Origin: Anaeroglomus sp964630775
GTDB lineage: Bacteria; Planctomycetota; Phycisphaerae; Sedimentisphaerales; Anaerohalosphaeraceae
DNA: 64,000 bases
NCBI GenBank assembly: GCA_964630775.1
Contig: CAZVYY010000010.1
Location: 46,700-110,699 of the forward strand
Direction of reading: 5' to 3'
Shown piece by piece: positions 33,339 through 42,149 of the stretch (position 1 is its first letter; each line of letters begins with the position of its first letter). The notes under the pieces are model-generated. The model searched no databases, was not told the origin of the DNA, and saw only the letters and a program-made list of their open reading frames with translations. The position numbers and the translations under genes are program-made.

Positions 33339-35148
33339 CCTTCTCTTTGCGCAGATAAATCTGCAGCACGGCAATATCGGCCGGGGTGATACCGCCGACA
33401 CGTGAGGCCTGGCCCAGCGTCAGCGGCTTAACGGCGGTTAATCGCTCTTTGGCCTCATAACGCAGATGCGACACGCCGAAATAATCCAGTCCATCGGGGA
33501 TGCGGATGTTATCCAGATTTCGCAGGTGGGCGATGTCGCGTTCCTGACGGGCCAGATACCCTTCGTACCGCGACTCAATCGCCACCGCCTCCACCGCCTG
33601 CCGCGAACAGTGCATCGCCGCCACCTCCGGCTCCAGCCAGAGCCGCTCGGCCAGCCCCGCCTGCGGCTGCTTGAGAATGTCCCACAGGCTCTTGCCCTGC
33701 CGCCGCGTCGTCTTGAGCATGCGCCGCAATGCCTCCATCTGGGCCAGCTTCTCCTGAAAACGTCCCCAGCGATGCTCATCGACCAGCCCGAATTGCCTGC
33801 CCAGCCCTGTCAGCCGCAAATCGGCATTATCGCTGCGCAGCGACAGGCGATATTCCGCCCGCGAGGTAAACATCCGGTAAGGTTCATCAATCGGCCGGGT
33901 CAGCAAGTCATCCATCATCACTCCGATATACGCCTGATCCCGACGCAGCACCAGCGGTTCACGCCCGGCCACCTTCCGTGCCGCATTCAGCCCGGCCATC
34001 AGGCCCTGGCCCGCGGCTTCTTCGTAACCGCTGGTGCCGTTGATCTGTCCGGCCAGAAAAAGTCCCGCAATCCGCCGCGTTTCCAGATTTTCCTTCAACT
34101 GGGCGGCCGGACAATAATCGTATTCAATCGCATATCCATAATGCACAATCCGCGCCCGCTCGGTCCCGACCATCAGCCGCAGCATCTGTTCCTGAATATC
34201 GGCCGGGTACGAGGTGCTGATGCCGTTGCAGTAAATGGTGGAGACGGCCTCGTCTTCAGGCTCCAGAAAAACCTGGTGGCGGTCCTTGTCGGCAAAACGC
34301 AGAATCTTGCTTTCGATGCTCGGGCAATACCGCGGCCCCACCGAGGTAATCTGGCCGCTGTACATCGGCGCCCGGCTGAGGTTGTCCCGCAGGAGCTGAT
34401 GGATCGCCGGGTTGGTCCAGGTAATCCAGCAGGGAATCTGCGGGCGGTCAATCCGGTCGTTCAGGAATGAAAACGGGGCCGGGTCTTCGTCGCCGGGCTG
34501 CGTATCGAGCTTGTCATAATCGATGCTGTCGCCGGCCAGCCGCACCGGCGTTCCGGTCTTGAGCCTGCCGACGGTCAGCCCCAGACTCCGCAGGCTGTCG
34601 GACAATTCATTGCTGGCCGGCTCACCCAGCCTGCCGCCGGGCCATTGCTTTTCCCCCAGATGCATGATGCCGCGAAGAAATGTCCCAGTCGTCAGCACCA
34701 CCGCAGGGGCCTGATACTGCGCCCCATCCAGACACCGCACCCCGATTACCGCGTTGTCCCGCGTGAGCACCTCGGCAGCAATCCCTTCGACAATTGTCAG
34801 GTTCGCCGCATTCTCCAGCGCGTTGCGGACATAGTCTTTGTATTTGTATTTGTCCGACTGGGCACGCGGGCTTTGCACCGCAGGCCCTTTGGAGCGATTG
34901 AGCATCCGGAATTGAATGCCCGTTGCATCGGTGGCCAGCCCCATCAGCCCGCCGAGGGCATCGACCTCACGGACAATCTGTCCTTTGGCCAGACCGCCGA
35001 TGGCCGGATTGCAGCTCATCCTGGCAATCGTATCCCGGCTCATCGTAATCAATAGCGTTGCCGCACCCAGCCGGGACGCCGCCCAGGCCGCTTCCGCCCC
35101 GGCATGTCCCCCGCCGACGATGATACAATCAAACCTCGTGCTGCTCAT
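33304..35148 (-). CDS. mnmG: tRNA uridine-5-carboxymethylaminomethyl modification enzyme MnmG (GidA)
   Basis: A 614-residue FAD protein that, with MnmE, modifies wobble uridine 34 of certain tRNAs. The dinucleotide motif is DCIIVGGGHAGAEAAWAA, followed by the family signatures CNPAIGGLAKGQIVREVDAL, GPAVQSPRAQSDK and GQINGTSGYEEAAGQGL. ATG 35148 (MSSTRFD) is chosen because the product then begins at the FAD motif; the frame is open to 35208. The start overlaps the end of rsmD by 20 nt, so the two are translationally close. The mnmE gene is not in the window. Confidence 0.95.
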   Translation of the reverse strand: MSSTRFDCIIVGGGHAGAEAAWAASRLGAATLLITMSRDTIARMSCNPAIGGLAKGQIVREVDALGGLMGLATDATGIQFRMLNRSKGPAVQSPRAQSDKYKYKDYVRNALENAANLTIVEGIAAEVLTRDNAVIGVRCLDGAQYQAPAVVLTTGTFLRGIMHLGEKQWPGGRLGEPASNELSDSLRSLGLTVGRLKTGTPVRLAGDSIDYDKLDTQPGDEDPAPFSFLNDRIDRPQIPCWITWTNPAIHQLLRDNLSRAPMYSGQITSVGPRYCPSIESKILRFADKDRHQVFLEPEDEAVSTIYCNGISTSYPADIQEQMLRLMVGTERARIVHYGYAIEYDYCPAAQLKENLETRRIAGLFLAGQINGTSGYEEAAGQGLMAGLNAARKVAGREPLVLRRDQAYIGVMMDDLLTRPIDEPYRMFTSRAEYRLSLRSDNADLRLTGLGRQFGLVDEHRWGRFQEKLAQMEALRRMLKTTRRQGKSLWDILKQPQAGLAERLWLEPEVAAMHCSRQAVEAVAIESRYEGYLARQERDIAHLRNLDNIRIPDGLDYFGVSHLRYEAKERLTAVKPLTLGQASRVGGITPADIAVLQIYLRKEKANDPGSEPSDS

Positions 35149-35782
35149 CGTCGTCGTCCGTATCCTCACACTCCGCATCCGGCCTATCCATTGCGGGACT
35201 GCCTGCAAGCTGGCCTTTACAGAAAAAATTAACCGTCATCGTCCCCCAGTTGCGCTGATCCACCCGCACCAGATCCCCGTAGGCCGGTTCAACCACGGCG
35301 TGTTCATGCGTCCGCAGAATTACCATGCCGCTGTCCCGTACCTGCGAGACCAGCAACCCCATCAGCTTGCCCACCTGCGACTCTGGCCCGCATATCTCAC
35401 TCATCTTATACGGCGGGTCCACAAACACCAGGTCATAGAATCCATGCTCCGGCGTCGGCGGCGCCCCCACCCGAAAGATGTTGGCACAGACCGCCTTGGA
35501 TTGCCCGACAAAATCGGCCTTCTCAATATTGCGTTTGAGAATATCGACGACGCGATGGTCCTTATCCACAAAAGTCGCCCAGGCCGCCCCGCGGCTCAGG
35601 GCCTCCAGCCCCATCGAGCCGGTCCCGCAGAATAAATCCGCGACAATCCGCCCCTCCAGGTAGCCTTTGCTGTACAGAATATTAAACACCGACTCTTTGA
35701 CTCGGTCGGTAATCGGGCGGGTATCCATGCCTTCGGGGCTGAATAACTTCATGCCGCGTTTGGTTCCAGCTATAATTCGCAT
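35129..35782 (-). CDS. rsmD: 16S rRNA (guanine966-N2)-methyltransferase RsmD
   Basis: A 217-residue SAM-dependent methyltransferase. It has the family N-terminus MRIIAGTKRGMKL, the RPITDRVKESVFNIL segment, the SAM loop ADLFCGTGSMGLEALSRGA and the catalytic VFVDPPYK. An acidic C-terminal tail (DTDDDDEQHE) is extra. It precedes mnmG with a short overlap. Confidence 0.93.
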   Translation of the reverse strand: MRIIAGTKRGMKLFSPEGMDTRPITDRVKESVFNILYSKGYLEGRIVADLFCGTGSMGLEALSRGAAWATFVDKDHRVVDILKRNIEKADFVGQSKAVCANIFRVGAPPTPEHGFYDLVFVDPPYKMSEICGPESQVGKLMGLLVSQVRDSGMVILRTHEHAVVEPAYGDLVRVDQRNWGTMTVNFFCKGQLAGSPAMDRPDAECEDTDDDDEQHEV

Positions 35783-35832
35783 TGATGCCTCGATTCTGAA
35801 TCAATCCACTTTGGGGCCGACGCCGTGAACGC

Positions 35833-36462
35833 TTAGACAGCCGGCGGTGTAATGAAAAATCCCTTGATGCCGTTGAAAATAATCTGTGCCGCCAGCGCCG
35901 TCAGCATCAGGGCGGTCACTTTGATAATCGTCGCCAGCAGTTTCTGGCCCAGCAGCCGTTCGATCCGTTCGGCCAGCAGGATAAACGCTGCCACCGTCAG
36001 CCCCCCGCACAAGACCGCGGCAAACGTCACCAGGGTCTCGGTAATTCCCTCCACGGCGGTCCCCAGCACCAGCAGCGCGCCGATGGTACCCGGGCCGACG
36101 ATAATCGGAATCGCCAGCGGCACGACGGCAAAATCCTCATTTTCATTGCGATGATGCTGCTGGATGCCGATGCCCAGCACCCGCATAATCGACGACAGAA
36201 ACAGGACACAGCCGGTTCCAACCTGAAAGGCCGGCAGGGTAATGCCCAGCACGGAAAACAGCGGCTTGCCGAAAAAAAAGAAAACACAAATGCACGCCAG
36301 CACCCCAAACGAGGTGCGAATCGCGGCCTTGCGGCGCTGCGGCGGCTCCATGCCGTCGGACATCATCAGAAAAATCGACGACGAAAAGAATGGCGCCAGC
36401 AAAAACAGCATCTGAATATATATATGAAAAAAACTGCGTATCTGCTCAAACGTCAGGGACAT
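35833..36462 (-). CDS. MarC family integral membrane protein
   Basis: A 209-residue protein with six hydrophobic segments. Family features include the first-helix FFSSSIFLMMSDG and the segment VPLAIPIIVGPGTIGALLVLG. The MarC/UPF0056 family has no settled function. It is upstream of rsmD and mnmG in the same direction; an 89-bp repeat copy lies just upstream of its start. Confidence 0.85.
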   Translation of the reverse strand: MSLTFEQIRSFFHIYIQMLFLLAPFFSSSIFLMMSDGMEPPQRRKAAIRTSFGVLACICVFFFFGKPLFSVLGITLPAFQVGTGCVLFLSSIMRVLGIGIQQHHRNENEDFAVVPLAIPIIVGPGTIGALLVLGTAVEGITETLVTFAAVLCGGLTVAAFILLAERIERLLGQKLLATIIKVTALMLTALAAQIIFNGIKGFFITPPAV

Positions 36463-36482
36463 TGTCTATACTGATCCTAAAT

Positions 36483-36571
36483 TTGAAATTTTCCGTTTCG
36501 GCGCGGCTAAGTCCAGCAACTTCAACCACGTGCTTCTTTTGCTCGCGGTATAATCATACCCGTTGGGAATA
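36483..36571. repeat. 89-bp interspersed repeat, copy 1 of 3
   Basis: Begins TTGAAATTTTCCGTTTCGGC, contains GCGGCTAAGT, and ends near CATACCCGTTGGGAAT. About 85-90 percent alike by eye to copies at 40029-40116 and 48872-48960. The right end carries the short palindrome ATACCC GTT GGGTAT (one mismatch here). Lies upstream of marC. Confidence 0.8.
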
Positions 36572-36692
36572 CAACCTCATCATGCGTATTGGGTATTCTT
36601 CATTTCAGATTCCAGCCTGCCATATACTGGATAAATTCTAACCGATTCGCTGATAATGTAAAGAAAATTCCTTTTGCCGCGCATGGCCCCGG

Positions 36693-37289
36693 TCAGCGCA
36701 GCGAACTCCAGTATTTGTTCAATAAATCCGCAATATTGTCGGCCTGGTATTTTTTCATGATATGCGAGCGATGGACTTCGACGGTGCGGACCGAACGGCC
36801 CTGTAAATCGGCGATCTCTTTGCTGGTTTTGCCCTGAAGAATCTGCCGCATGACCTCCCATTCGCTGTCGGTCAAATCCGTGAAAATTCCCCGGCGAATG
36901 ACCGGAGCGGGTTTAACCTGACTGGAGTCATGATTTATCAGCATCTCGACTTTGCACAGCAATTCGTCCCGCCGCAGCGGCTTTTCCAGGAAATCCGAGG
37001 CCCCCATCTTCATCGCCCGCACCGCCATCGGAATATCCCCCACCCCCGTCACCAGAATCACCGGCAGGGTCGGGCGGCTTTGGCGAACCAGACTCAGCAG
37101 CGTCATCCCATCCATGCTGGGCATCCGAATATCGGTAATCAGCAAATCACAATCCTGCTGCTCCAGGTACGCCAGGCATTCCGGCCCGCCGGCAAAGCTT
37201 CGGACGGCATAGCCCTGACTGGACAGGGTCATTTCCACCGCATCCCGTACATCCGCTTCGTCATCCACAAAACACACGCGTTTACTCAC
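36693..37289 (-). CDS. Response regulator, FixJ/NarL type
   Basis: A 198-residue regulator. The receiver has CFVDDEADVR, phospho-acceptor Asp in LLITDIRMPSMDG, VTGVGDIPMAVRAMKMGA and FLEKP, the FixJ/TtrR pattern. A LuxR-type helix-turn-helix follows (LTDSEWEVMRQILQGKTSKE, GRSVRTVEVHRSHIMKK). GTG 37289 has AAGGAG 8 nt upstream. It starts 11 nt after the kinase stop, so the two form a two-component operon on the - strand. Confidence 0.9.
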   Translation of the reverse strand: MSKRVCFVDDEADVRDAVEMTLSSQGYAVRSFAGGPECLAYLEQQDCDLLITDIRMPSMDGMTLLSLVRQSRPTLPVILVTGVGDIPMAVRAMKMGASDFLEKPLRRDELLCKVEMLINHDSSQVKPAPVIRRGIFTDLTDSEWEVMRQILQGKTSKEIADLQGRSVRTVEVHRSHIMKKYQADNIADLLNKYWSSLR

Positions 37290-37300
37290 ACTGGTTCTCC

Positions 37301-39694
37301 TTAGGAGGCTGTAAAGGGAATCCGCACAATAAAACAACAGCCTTTGCCCTGTTCATTTTGAAGTCGTATCGACCCGCCGCAGGCCGTCAGAATACGCCGA
37401 ACAATTTCCAGCCCAAGCCCCAGACTGCCGCTCTTGGTCGTGAAGAACGGTTCAAATATGCGGTCGCACAATTCACAGGCCACCCCCCCGCAGTCATCGC
37501 AAAACGACAACTCCACCCCATGATCGACAACACAGCCCGAGACGACCAGCCGATTGGGCCGCTGCGGATCGGCGGCATCCACCGCATTCTGCATCAGCAC
37601 CACGCAGATTTGCTCCATCGCCAGGTCGCTGAAAATCAAATCCGGCAGGTCCTTCAGCGACGGATCCAGCACGATGTCGATCTGTGCCTGCCGGGCCGGT
37701 TCCTGCAAACTGGTTTTGATTCGCCGGACAACAGGCTCGATACTGATGATTTGTTCGGTATCAAAAGACGCCATCTTGAAGAATCGGCGGAATTTCTGAA
37801 TGGTCTCGGTCGCCCGCTGAATCTGCCGAAGGTTGTTTTGGATGATTTTTCGCATGGCCCGGCCGCTGTCAGAGTCCTCACAATGCCGCAGGGATTCCGA
37901 CAGCGTCAATTCCATCACCGTCAGCGGCTGGTTGAGTTCATGCGCCAGAAACGCACTCATCGAACCCAGGTACATCTGACGATGCAGTTCCTGGAGCCGC
38001 TGACGCGTCTGGGCCAGCTCCCGCTCCATTTTTTGACGTTCGGTAATATCCCGCGCCGAGACGACCCGAAGCTGCCGACCGTCCCACTGAATCGAGCGTC
38101 CCTGATATTCCACCGTCCGGATGCTTCCATCCCCGCAAATCATCCGCGAAGTGCACAGATGCGGGTAATCATGCTGCTCGACACCGGGGACGTTTTTGCG
38201 GTCGTCGGGATGAACAAATTCCAGCCCGTTGCGGCCAACCAGTTCTTCCCGACTCAAGCCCAGAAACTCCGCATATCGCTGATTGCAGTCCACAATAATC
38301 CCGTGGTCATGGATGACAATCCCCTCAAACGCCGCATCCGCCAGGCTGCGGAATCGATGCTCGCTTTCGGCCAGCGCCCGGACCGCCCTGCGATTGTCGG
38401 TCACGTCGCGATATATCGCCCCGACCGCAAATATGCCGTCCTGCCCTTCGCGCAATGGAAACAGGACAGACTCGGAATAATGCTCTTGTCCCTCATAGAA
38501 CAGCTTGTCTTCCACGCGTTCCGGCAGGCCCGTCCCAAAGACCTGACTGATCCGACCTTTCCACAGATTCAGATAGTCGGGGTTCCACGCCAGTACCTCA
38601 TCCAGGCTGTGACCAACCACCTGGCTGTGCTCCCGCCGCATGACAGCCAGAGCGGCCTTGTTACTGAAGAGAAACCGGTAATCCCGATCCCAGATAACGA
38701 TGCTGTCATTCGATGAGTCAAATATCGTCCGAAACAGCTCCTCGCTCTGACGCAGAGCCTCCTGCGTTTTTTTTGCCTCGGTAATATCGGCTGCAAACAA
38801 CAGAACCCTGCGTTTCTGTCCGCACTCGGCGGGCAACGGCCAGCAGTGAATATCAAAATACAGCGTCTTGCCGTCAACCACCAGTTTGTCCTCAAAATGC
38901 GTAAGCTGGCCGGCCAGAATGTCCTGGATTATCGCAAGTCGCTGCCGGCCCTGCTCCGGGCCAAACACGTCGTCCAGATGCCTGCCGGCAAGCTGACCCT
39001 GTTTTAATCCCAGGTATCGCTCCGCCACAGGATTGCCGTACACATACACACCCTCTTCATCCAGAATCGTCGCAATATAGCCGGCGTTTTCCAGAAGGCT
39101 GTAATATTGACACTCAAGCTGGCGCAAATAGTGATTCTGCTGCTGATATAGAGAATTCACCTGCTCCTGAGAACGGCGAAGCTGATGTTCCAGGCTCTTG
39201 AGAGAACCGATATCCAGAAAATTAATGCTGTATTTGCGGCTGTCGCCCAGTTTCAGCGGGCAATATCCGATCAGCAGGTGCCGCTTGCCCCCATCGCCCT
39301 GCACCGACTCCAGTTCAAAGGTCCCGCTGTTGCCGGCTACAGCATCCTGCCAGGCCTTCATCGCCGGAAGATAATAATCCGGAGAAACAAACTTGAGAAA
39401 ATGATATCCCAGCACCTCCTCTTTAGGCCACTTGATGGTGTCCAGCCCCATCGGGTTGGCATATTCAAAACGCCCCTGTTCATCCAGGACAAACAGCCCG
39501 CCCGTCACAGATTCAACGAGTTCGCGGAAGTAATGAAGCTGCTCGGCCACACCCTGACTTAAGGGATCTGCAAACCCCTGGCTGCTTTGATCCGCAGGCG
39601 GGGAATTGAAATGCATAGACTGCGACCCCGAAGACGATTCACTCCGACACCCATCTTCATCCGGAACCCAATCCGGTTTTGAATCTGACCCCAT
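37301..39694 (-). CDS. Multi-PAS sensor histidine kinase, FixL/NtrB-like
   Basis: A 797-residue kinase without clear membrane segments, so probably cytoplasmic. Four PAS domains are visible: about 50-175 (LHYFRELVESVTGGLFVLDE), 195-310 (LLENAGYIATILDEEG), 318-440 (FRTIFDSSNDSIVIWDRDY) and 445-565 (FRSLADAAFEGIVIHDHG, FVHPDDRKNVPGV). The HisKA box is SAFLAHELNQPLTVME and the ATPase boxes are VLMQNAVDAADP, CDDCGGVA and GSLGLGLEIV. AHELNQPL is typical of kinases that pair with FixJ-type regulators, which is what follows. No haem-PAS His motif is obvious, so the signal is unknown. Confidence 0.88.
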   Translation of the reverse strand: MGSDSKPDWVPDEDGCRSESSSGSQSMHFNSPPADQSSQGFADPLSQGVAEQLHYFRELVESVTGGLFVLDEQGRFEYANPMGLDTIKWPKEEVLGYHFLKFVSPDYYLPAMKAWQDAVAGNSGTFELESVQGDGGKRHLLIGYCPLKLGDSRKYSINFLDIGSLKSLEHQLRRSQEQVNSLYQQQNHYLRQLECQYYSLLENAGYIATILDEEGVYVYGNPVAERYLGLKQGQLAGRHLDDVFGPEQGRQRLAIIQDILAGQLTHFEDKLVVDGKTLYFDIHCWPLPAECGQKRRVLLFAADITEAKKTQEALRQSEELFRTIFDSSNDSIVIWDRDYRFLFSNKAALAVMRREHSQVVGHSLDEVLAWNPDYLNLWKGRISQVFGTGLPERVEDKLFYEGQEHYSESVLFPLREGQDGIFAVGAIYRDVTDNRRAVRALAESEHRFRSLADAAFEGIVIHDHGIIVDCNQRYAEFLGLSREELVGRNGLEFVHPDDRKNVPGVEQHDYPHLCTSRMICGDGSIRTVEYQGRSIQWDGRQLRVVSARDITERQKMERELAQTRQRLQELHRQMYLGSMSAFLAHELNQPLTVMELTLSESLRHCEDSDSGRAMRKIIQNNLRQIQRATETIQKFRRFFKMASFDTEQIISIEPVVRRIKTSLQEPARQAQIDIVLDPSLKDLPDLIFSDLAMEQICVVLMQNAVDAADPQRPNRLVVSGCVVDHGVELSFCDDCGGVACELCDRIFEPFFTTKSGSLGLGLEIVRRILTACGGSIRLQNEQGKGCCFIVRIPFTAS

Positions 39695-39954
39695 ACACTC
39701 ACTCCACAGAGAAAGTCCTGACGTATTCCCTTAGAAGATTTCCTAAATCCAGCAAGACCTAAACATGATAAGGTATTTACCGGATGCATTATAACAAACT
39801 CATCCAGCATTATGCAAGACTGTATAGGAATTTTTACCGATACGACCCGTTTTTATACTGATTTGGAATTTCGATATTATCTTCTTTTGCACACAGAAAA
39901 AACATCACTCCTGTATTGTGATAAAAAACGCAATATCATAACAGGAATAAAAAA

Positions 39955-39984
39955 AGCCTGAAAACGGGATTTTTCAGGCCTTTT
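39955..39984 (-). terminator. Rho-independent terminator for the PEP-CTERM gene
   Basis: GCCTGAAAA (39956-39964) pairs with TTTTCAGGC (39971-39979). On the - strand the stem is followed by a run of T (the A run at 39948-39955). The rest of 39695-40028 shows no gene. Confidence 0.7.
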
Positions 39985-40028
39985 CTGTGATGAAACATCA
40001 TACGAAGCTTAAATGATAGTGATCCGAC

Positions 40029-40116
40029 TTGATATTTTCCGGTTCGTCGCGGCTAAGTACAGCAGCTTCAACCACTTGCTTCGTTTGCTCGCGGAATAAT
40101 CATACCCGTTGGGTAT
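40029..40116. repeat. 89-bp interspersed repeat, copy 2 of 3
   Basis: TTGATATTTTCCGGTTCGTC to CATACCCGTTGGGTATA. The right end overlaps the last codons of the PEP-CTERM gene, whose final Thr-Gln-Arg-Val-stop is encoded by the repeat. The palindrome ATACCC GTT GGGTAT is intact. Confidence 0.8.
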
Positions 40117-40702
40117 ATCTCCGTTTTCTCCACGCAAAAAGAGTCCCCACTATGAACAGCCCAATGCTCGCCGGCTCCGGAATGGTCGCTCCCAGCACAT
40201 CCCCCCACGACTGGCCGCCATTTTGCAAGTATCCTGTAATAACCGACGGGGCATAAGGACTTTCGACCAGCAGAACCGTACTGAACCGCATCGGCAGCAG
40301 TTCAAACGAAAAACCAAAGGTCTTGCCGTAGATGTCACCCGAAACCGGCTCAATCCCCCCGGCCAGGAATCCCAGCGGCACCGCACTGTCTTCTGACAGA
40401 TAACCCATTACCGTGCCTGAATTTAACCCATCAAAGTCCGCCGCCGAAAACCGATGCAGCACCTTGGTGAAATTCATGTTGGTAACCTGATACAGATAAA
40501 CATAGTTCTGGCCGTTGGTATAGGCGGCACTGTGCACAAAGGTATATAGCAGATTCACATTGTCCGTGAACGGAACCTGCAAATTGTCCTCCTGCACATA
40601 CCCTGCATACTGCCCGGAAAAATCATTGATCTCAACCAGGCCCCCAACGCTCAGATGACTTACTATCAGCAACGTTGCTAAAACAAAAATTGGTCTCATC
40701 AT
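40100..40702 (-). CDS. PEP-CTERM sorting-domain protein
   Basis: A 200-residue exported protein. A signal peptide (1-19, PIFVLATLLIVSHLSVG) is followed by a beta-rich body and the C-terminal sorting signal IPEPASIGLFIVGTLFAWRK ending in Arg residues, which is recognised by an exosortase (EpsH-type) not present in this window. ATG 40702 is followed by a second ATG at 40699; AAGGGAG lies just upstream. The end of the gene is made of repeat sequence, so the basic tail may have been altered by insertion of the 89-bp element. A structured leader precedes it. Confidence 0.85.
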   Translation of the reverse strand: MMRPIFVLATLLIVSHLSVGGLVEINDFSGQYAGYVQEDNLQVPFTDNVNLLYTFVHSAAYTNGQNYVYLYQVTNMNFTKVLHRFSAADFDGLNSGTVMGYLSEDSAVPLGFLAGGIEPVSGDIYGKTFGFSFELLPMRFSTVLLVESPYAPSVITGYLQNGGQSWGDVLGATIPEPASIGLFIVGTLFAWRKRRYTQRV

Positions 40703-40729
40703 GGCTCCCTTTATTCAATTGTCATCGAT

Positions 40730-40818
40730 CACAGAGCACGCCTCTGTGGTTATAGTCTGCCGGACTTGTCCTGACAGGGGCAAGTCCGACCACGTTGATG
40801 AAGAGGAAAAATCCTCTT
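40730..40818 (-). other. Structured 5' leader of the PEP-CTERM gene
   Basis: Three perfect hairpins follow one another on the - strand: AAGAGGA/TCCTCTT (40818-40801), CGGACTTG/CAAGTCCG (40788-40761) and CACAGAG/CTCTGTG (40748-40730). The last ends about 27 nt before the ATG. A leader this structured may be a riboswitch or other cis-regulatory RNA, but it fits no class I can name. Confidence 0.4.
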
Positions 40819-40860
40819 TGCTCTTTGGCAAATAGACTCCGGCTTACCTCTGCGGCTTAA

Positions 40861-41107
40861 CACTTTTCTCCGGAAGGATTCACACACTATCTATTCTTCG
40901 GGCTATTTGCTCCATGATTTTACGAATTTTGTATTTTTAAATCTATTGTGGAAACTACGTATTTTTCCGATTTTTTTGAATTTTTTTACGTCCCATAAAA
41001 ACTATATAAAAAAACATAACTCCTTTGCAGAGTTATAGATAAAAAGATTTCCGTCCTCCCTTATCAAAATCTAACAATATCCCTATTGAACAACACGGAT
41101 GCAAACA
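40861..41107. other. A/T-rich intergenic region, no gene seen
   Basis: Long A and T runs with a 7-bp inverted repeat ATAACTC/GAGTTAT (41016-41036) that is followed by T7 on the - strand and so looks like a terminator without an obvious gene. It probably holds the divergent promoters of the PEP-CTERM and arsR genes. Confidence 0.4.
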
Positions 41108-41135
41108 TTATATTTCGTTATATGACGAAATATAA
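41108..41135 (+). promoter_or_regulatory. ArsR-type operator overlapping the arsR start codon
   Basis: A perfect 11-bp inverted repeat: TTATATTTCGT (41108-41118), spacer TATATG, ACGAAATATAA (41125-41135). The spacer contains the arsR ATG (41122-41124). ArsR/SmtB proteins bind such A/T-rich palindromes, so this is a good autoregulatory operator. Confidence 0.7.
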
Positions 41136-41511
41136 AAATAACACCTTCAAAACCACCGTTTACATCGCCAAGGCCCTGGCCGATGAAACCCGTCTTCGAG
41201 CCCTGATGCTCCTGGCCGATGGCCCCCTGTGCCTGTGCCAGATCGTGGAAATATTGGGACTGGCCCACTCCACAATCTCCAAACACATGTCCATCCTCCA
41301 GCAGGCCGGCTTAGTCACCAGCCAAAAGAAAGGTCGCTGGATGCATTTCGCATGGTCAAACGGAGACAGCTCACCCGAAGCCAGGCAAGCTCTTGATTGG
41401 ATAAGCGGCACCTTACGTAATGACGACCAAATCAGTCGGGACCGACAGCGTCTTCAGGAAGTCCTCGCCATCGAACCGGAGCAATTATGTCGCAAGCAAA
41501 ACCAAAACTGA
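41122..41511 (+). CDS. arsR: ArsR family transcriptional repressor
   Basis: A 129-residue winged-helix repressor. It has KALADETRLRALMLLADGPLCLCQIVEILGLAHSTISKHM, where LCLCQ gives the Cys pair that fits arsenite binding in ArsR1-type sensors, and the recognition helix HSTISKHMSIL. ATG 41122 is preferred; TTG 41086 is an alternative. Neither has a ribosome site, and the ATG sits inside the operator palindrome, so the message may be leaderless. The 3' end overlaps arsC by 25 nt. Confidence 0.9.
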   Translation: MTKYKNNTFKTTVYIAKALADETRLRALMLLADGPLCLCQIVEILGLAHSTISKHMSILQQAGLVTSQKKGRWMHFAWSNGDSSPEARQALDWISGTLRNDDQISRDRQRLQEVLAIEPEQLCRKQNQN

Positions 41512-41945
41512 AAATCCTGTTCCTGTGCACCGGCAATTCCTGCCGCAGTCAGATGGCCGAAGGTTGGGCGCGACACCTCAAGTCCGACTGCATCGAGCCG
41601 TATTCGGCGGGCATCGAAACCCACGGCCTTAATCCCAATGCTGTCCGCGTCATGGCTGAGGCAGGTGTGGATATTTCCGGCCATCGCTCCAAACACGTCG
41701 CTGATCTCAAGCACGTCCTGTTCGATTATGTCATCACCGTCTGCGACCATGCCCACGAAAGCTGCCCGCTGTTTGCCGGCCGGGCCAAAGTCGTCCATGT
41801 CGGCTTCGACGACCCGCCGCGGCTGGCCAAAGAAGCCAAAACCGAACAGGCCGCACTTGATTGCTACCGCCGCGTCCGCGACCAGATTCGCAGCTTCGTC
41901 GCAGGCCTGCCCGAAACCCTCACCGAAAACCCGGAAACGAGGTGA
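41487..41945 (+). CDS. arsC: Arsenate reductase, thioredoxin-coupled (low-MW phosphatase) type
   Basis: A 152-residue enzyme reducing arsenate to arsenite. It has the phosphatase P-loop LFLCTGNSCRSQMAEGWAR, later Cys in VCDHAHESCP and the DPPRLA loop, as in ArsC of Staphylococcus type. ATG 41487 has CGGAG upstream and overlaps arsR. It is followed by a truncated paralogue and the efflux pump. Confidence 0.92.
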   Translation: MSQAKPKLKILFLCTGNSCRSQMAEGWARHLKSDCIEPYSAGIETHGLNPNAVRVMAEAGVDISGHRSKHVADLKHVLFDYVITVCDHAHESCPLFAGRAKVVHVGFDDPPRLAKEAKTEQAALDCYRRVRDQIRSFVAGLPETLTENPETR

Positions 41946-41948
41946 CCT

Positions 41949-42149
41949 ATGACAAGAAAACAACGCGTCTTATTCTTTTGCAAACACAACTCCTGCCGCA
42001 GCCAGATGGCCGAAGGCCTCCTGCGTCACATGGCCGGCGACCGCTTTGACATCTACAGCGCCGGGCTTTACCCCGCACCGATCCATCCGCTGGTCTATAT
42101 CGTCATGGAAGAAATCGGCATCAACCTGACTGCGGAGAAATCAAAATGA
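41949..42149 (+). CDS. Truncated ArsC-like protein (P-loop half only)
   Basis: Only 66 residues, about half the normal ArsC length. It keeps the P-loop FFCKHNSCRSQMAEGLLRHM and the YSAGLYP segment but ends at EKSK, before the second Cys and the Asp-Pro loop. GAGGTGA lies upstream of ATG 41949, and the stop overlaps the acr3 start (ATGA), so it is still arranged as a translated operon gene. Reading past its UGA gives no ArsC sequence, so this is not a recoded selenoprotein. It may be a remnant, or kept for coupling translation to acr3. Confidence 0.75.
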   Translation: MTRKQRVLFFCKHNSCRSQMAEGLLRHMAGDRFDIYSAGLYPAPIHPLVYIVMEEIGINLTAEKSK

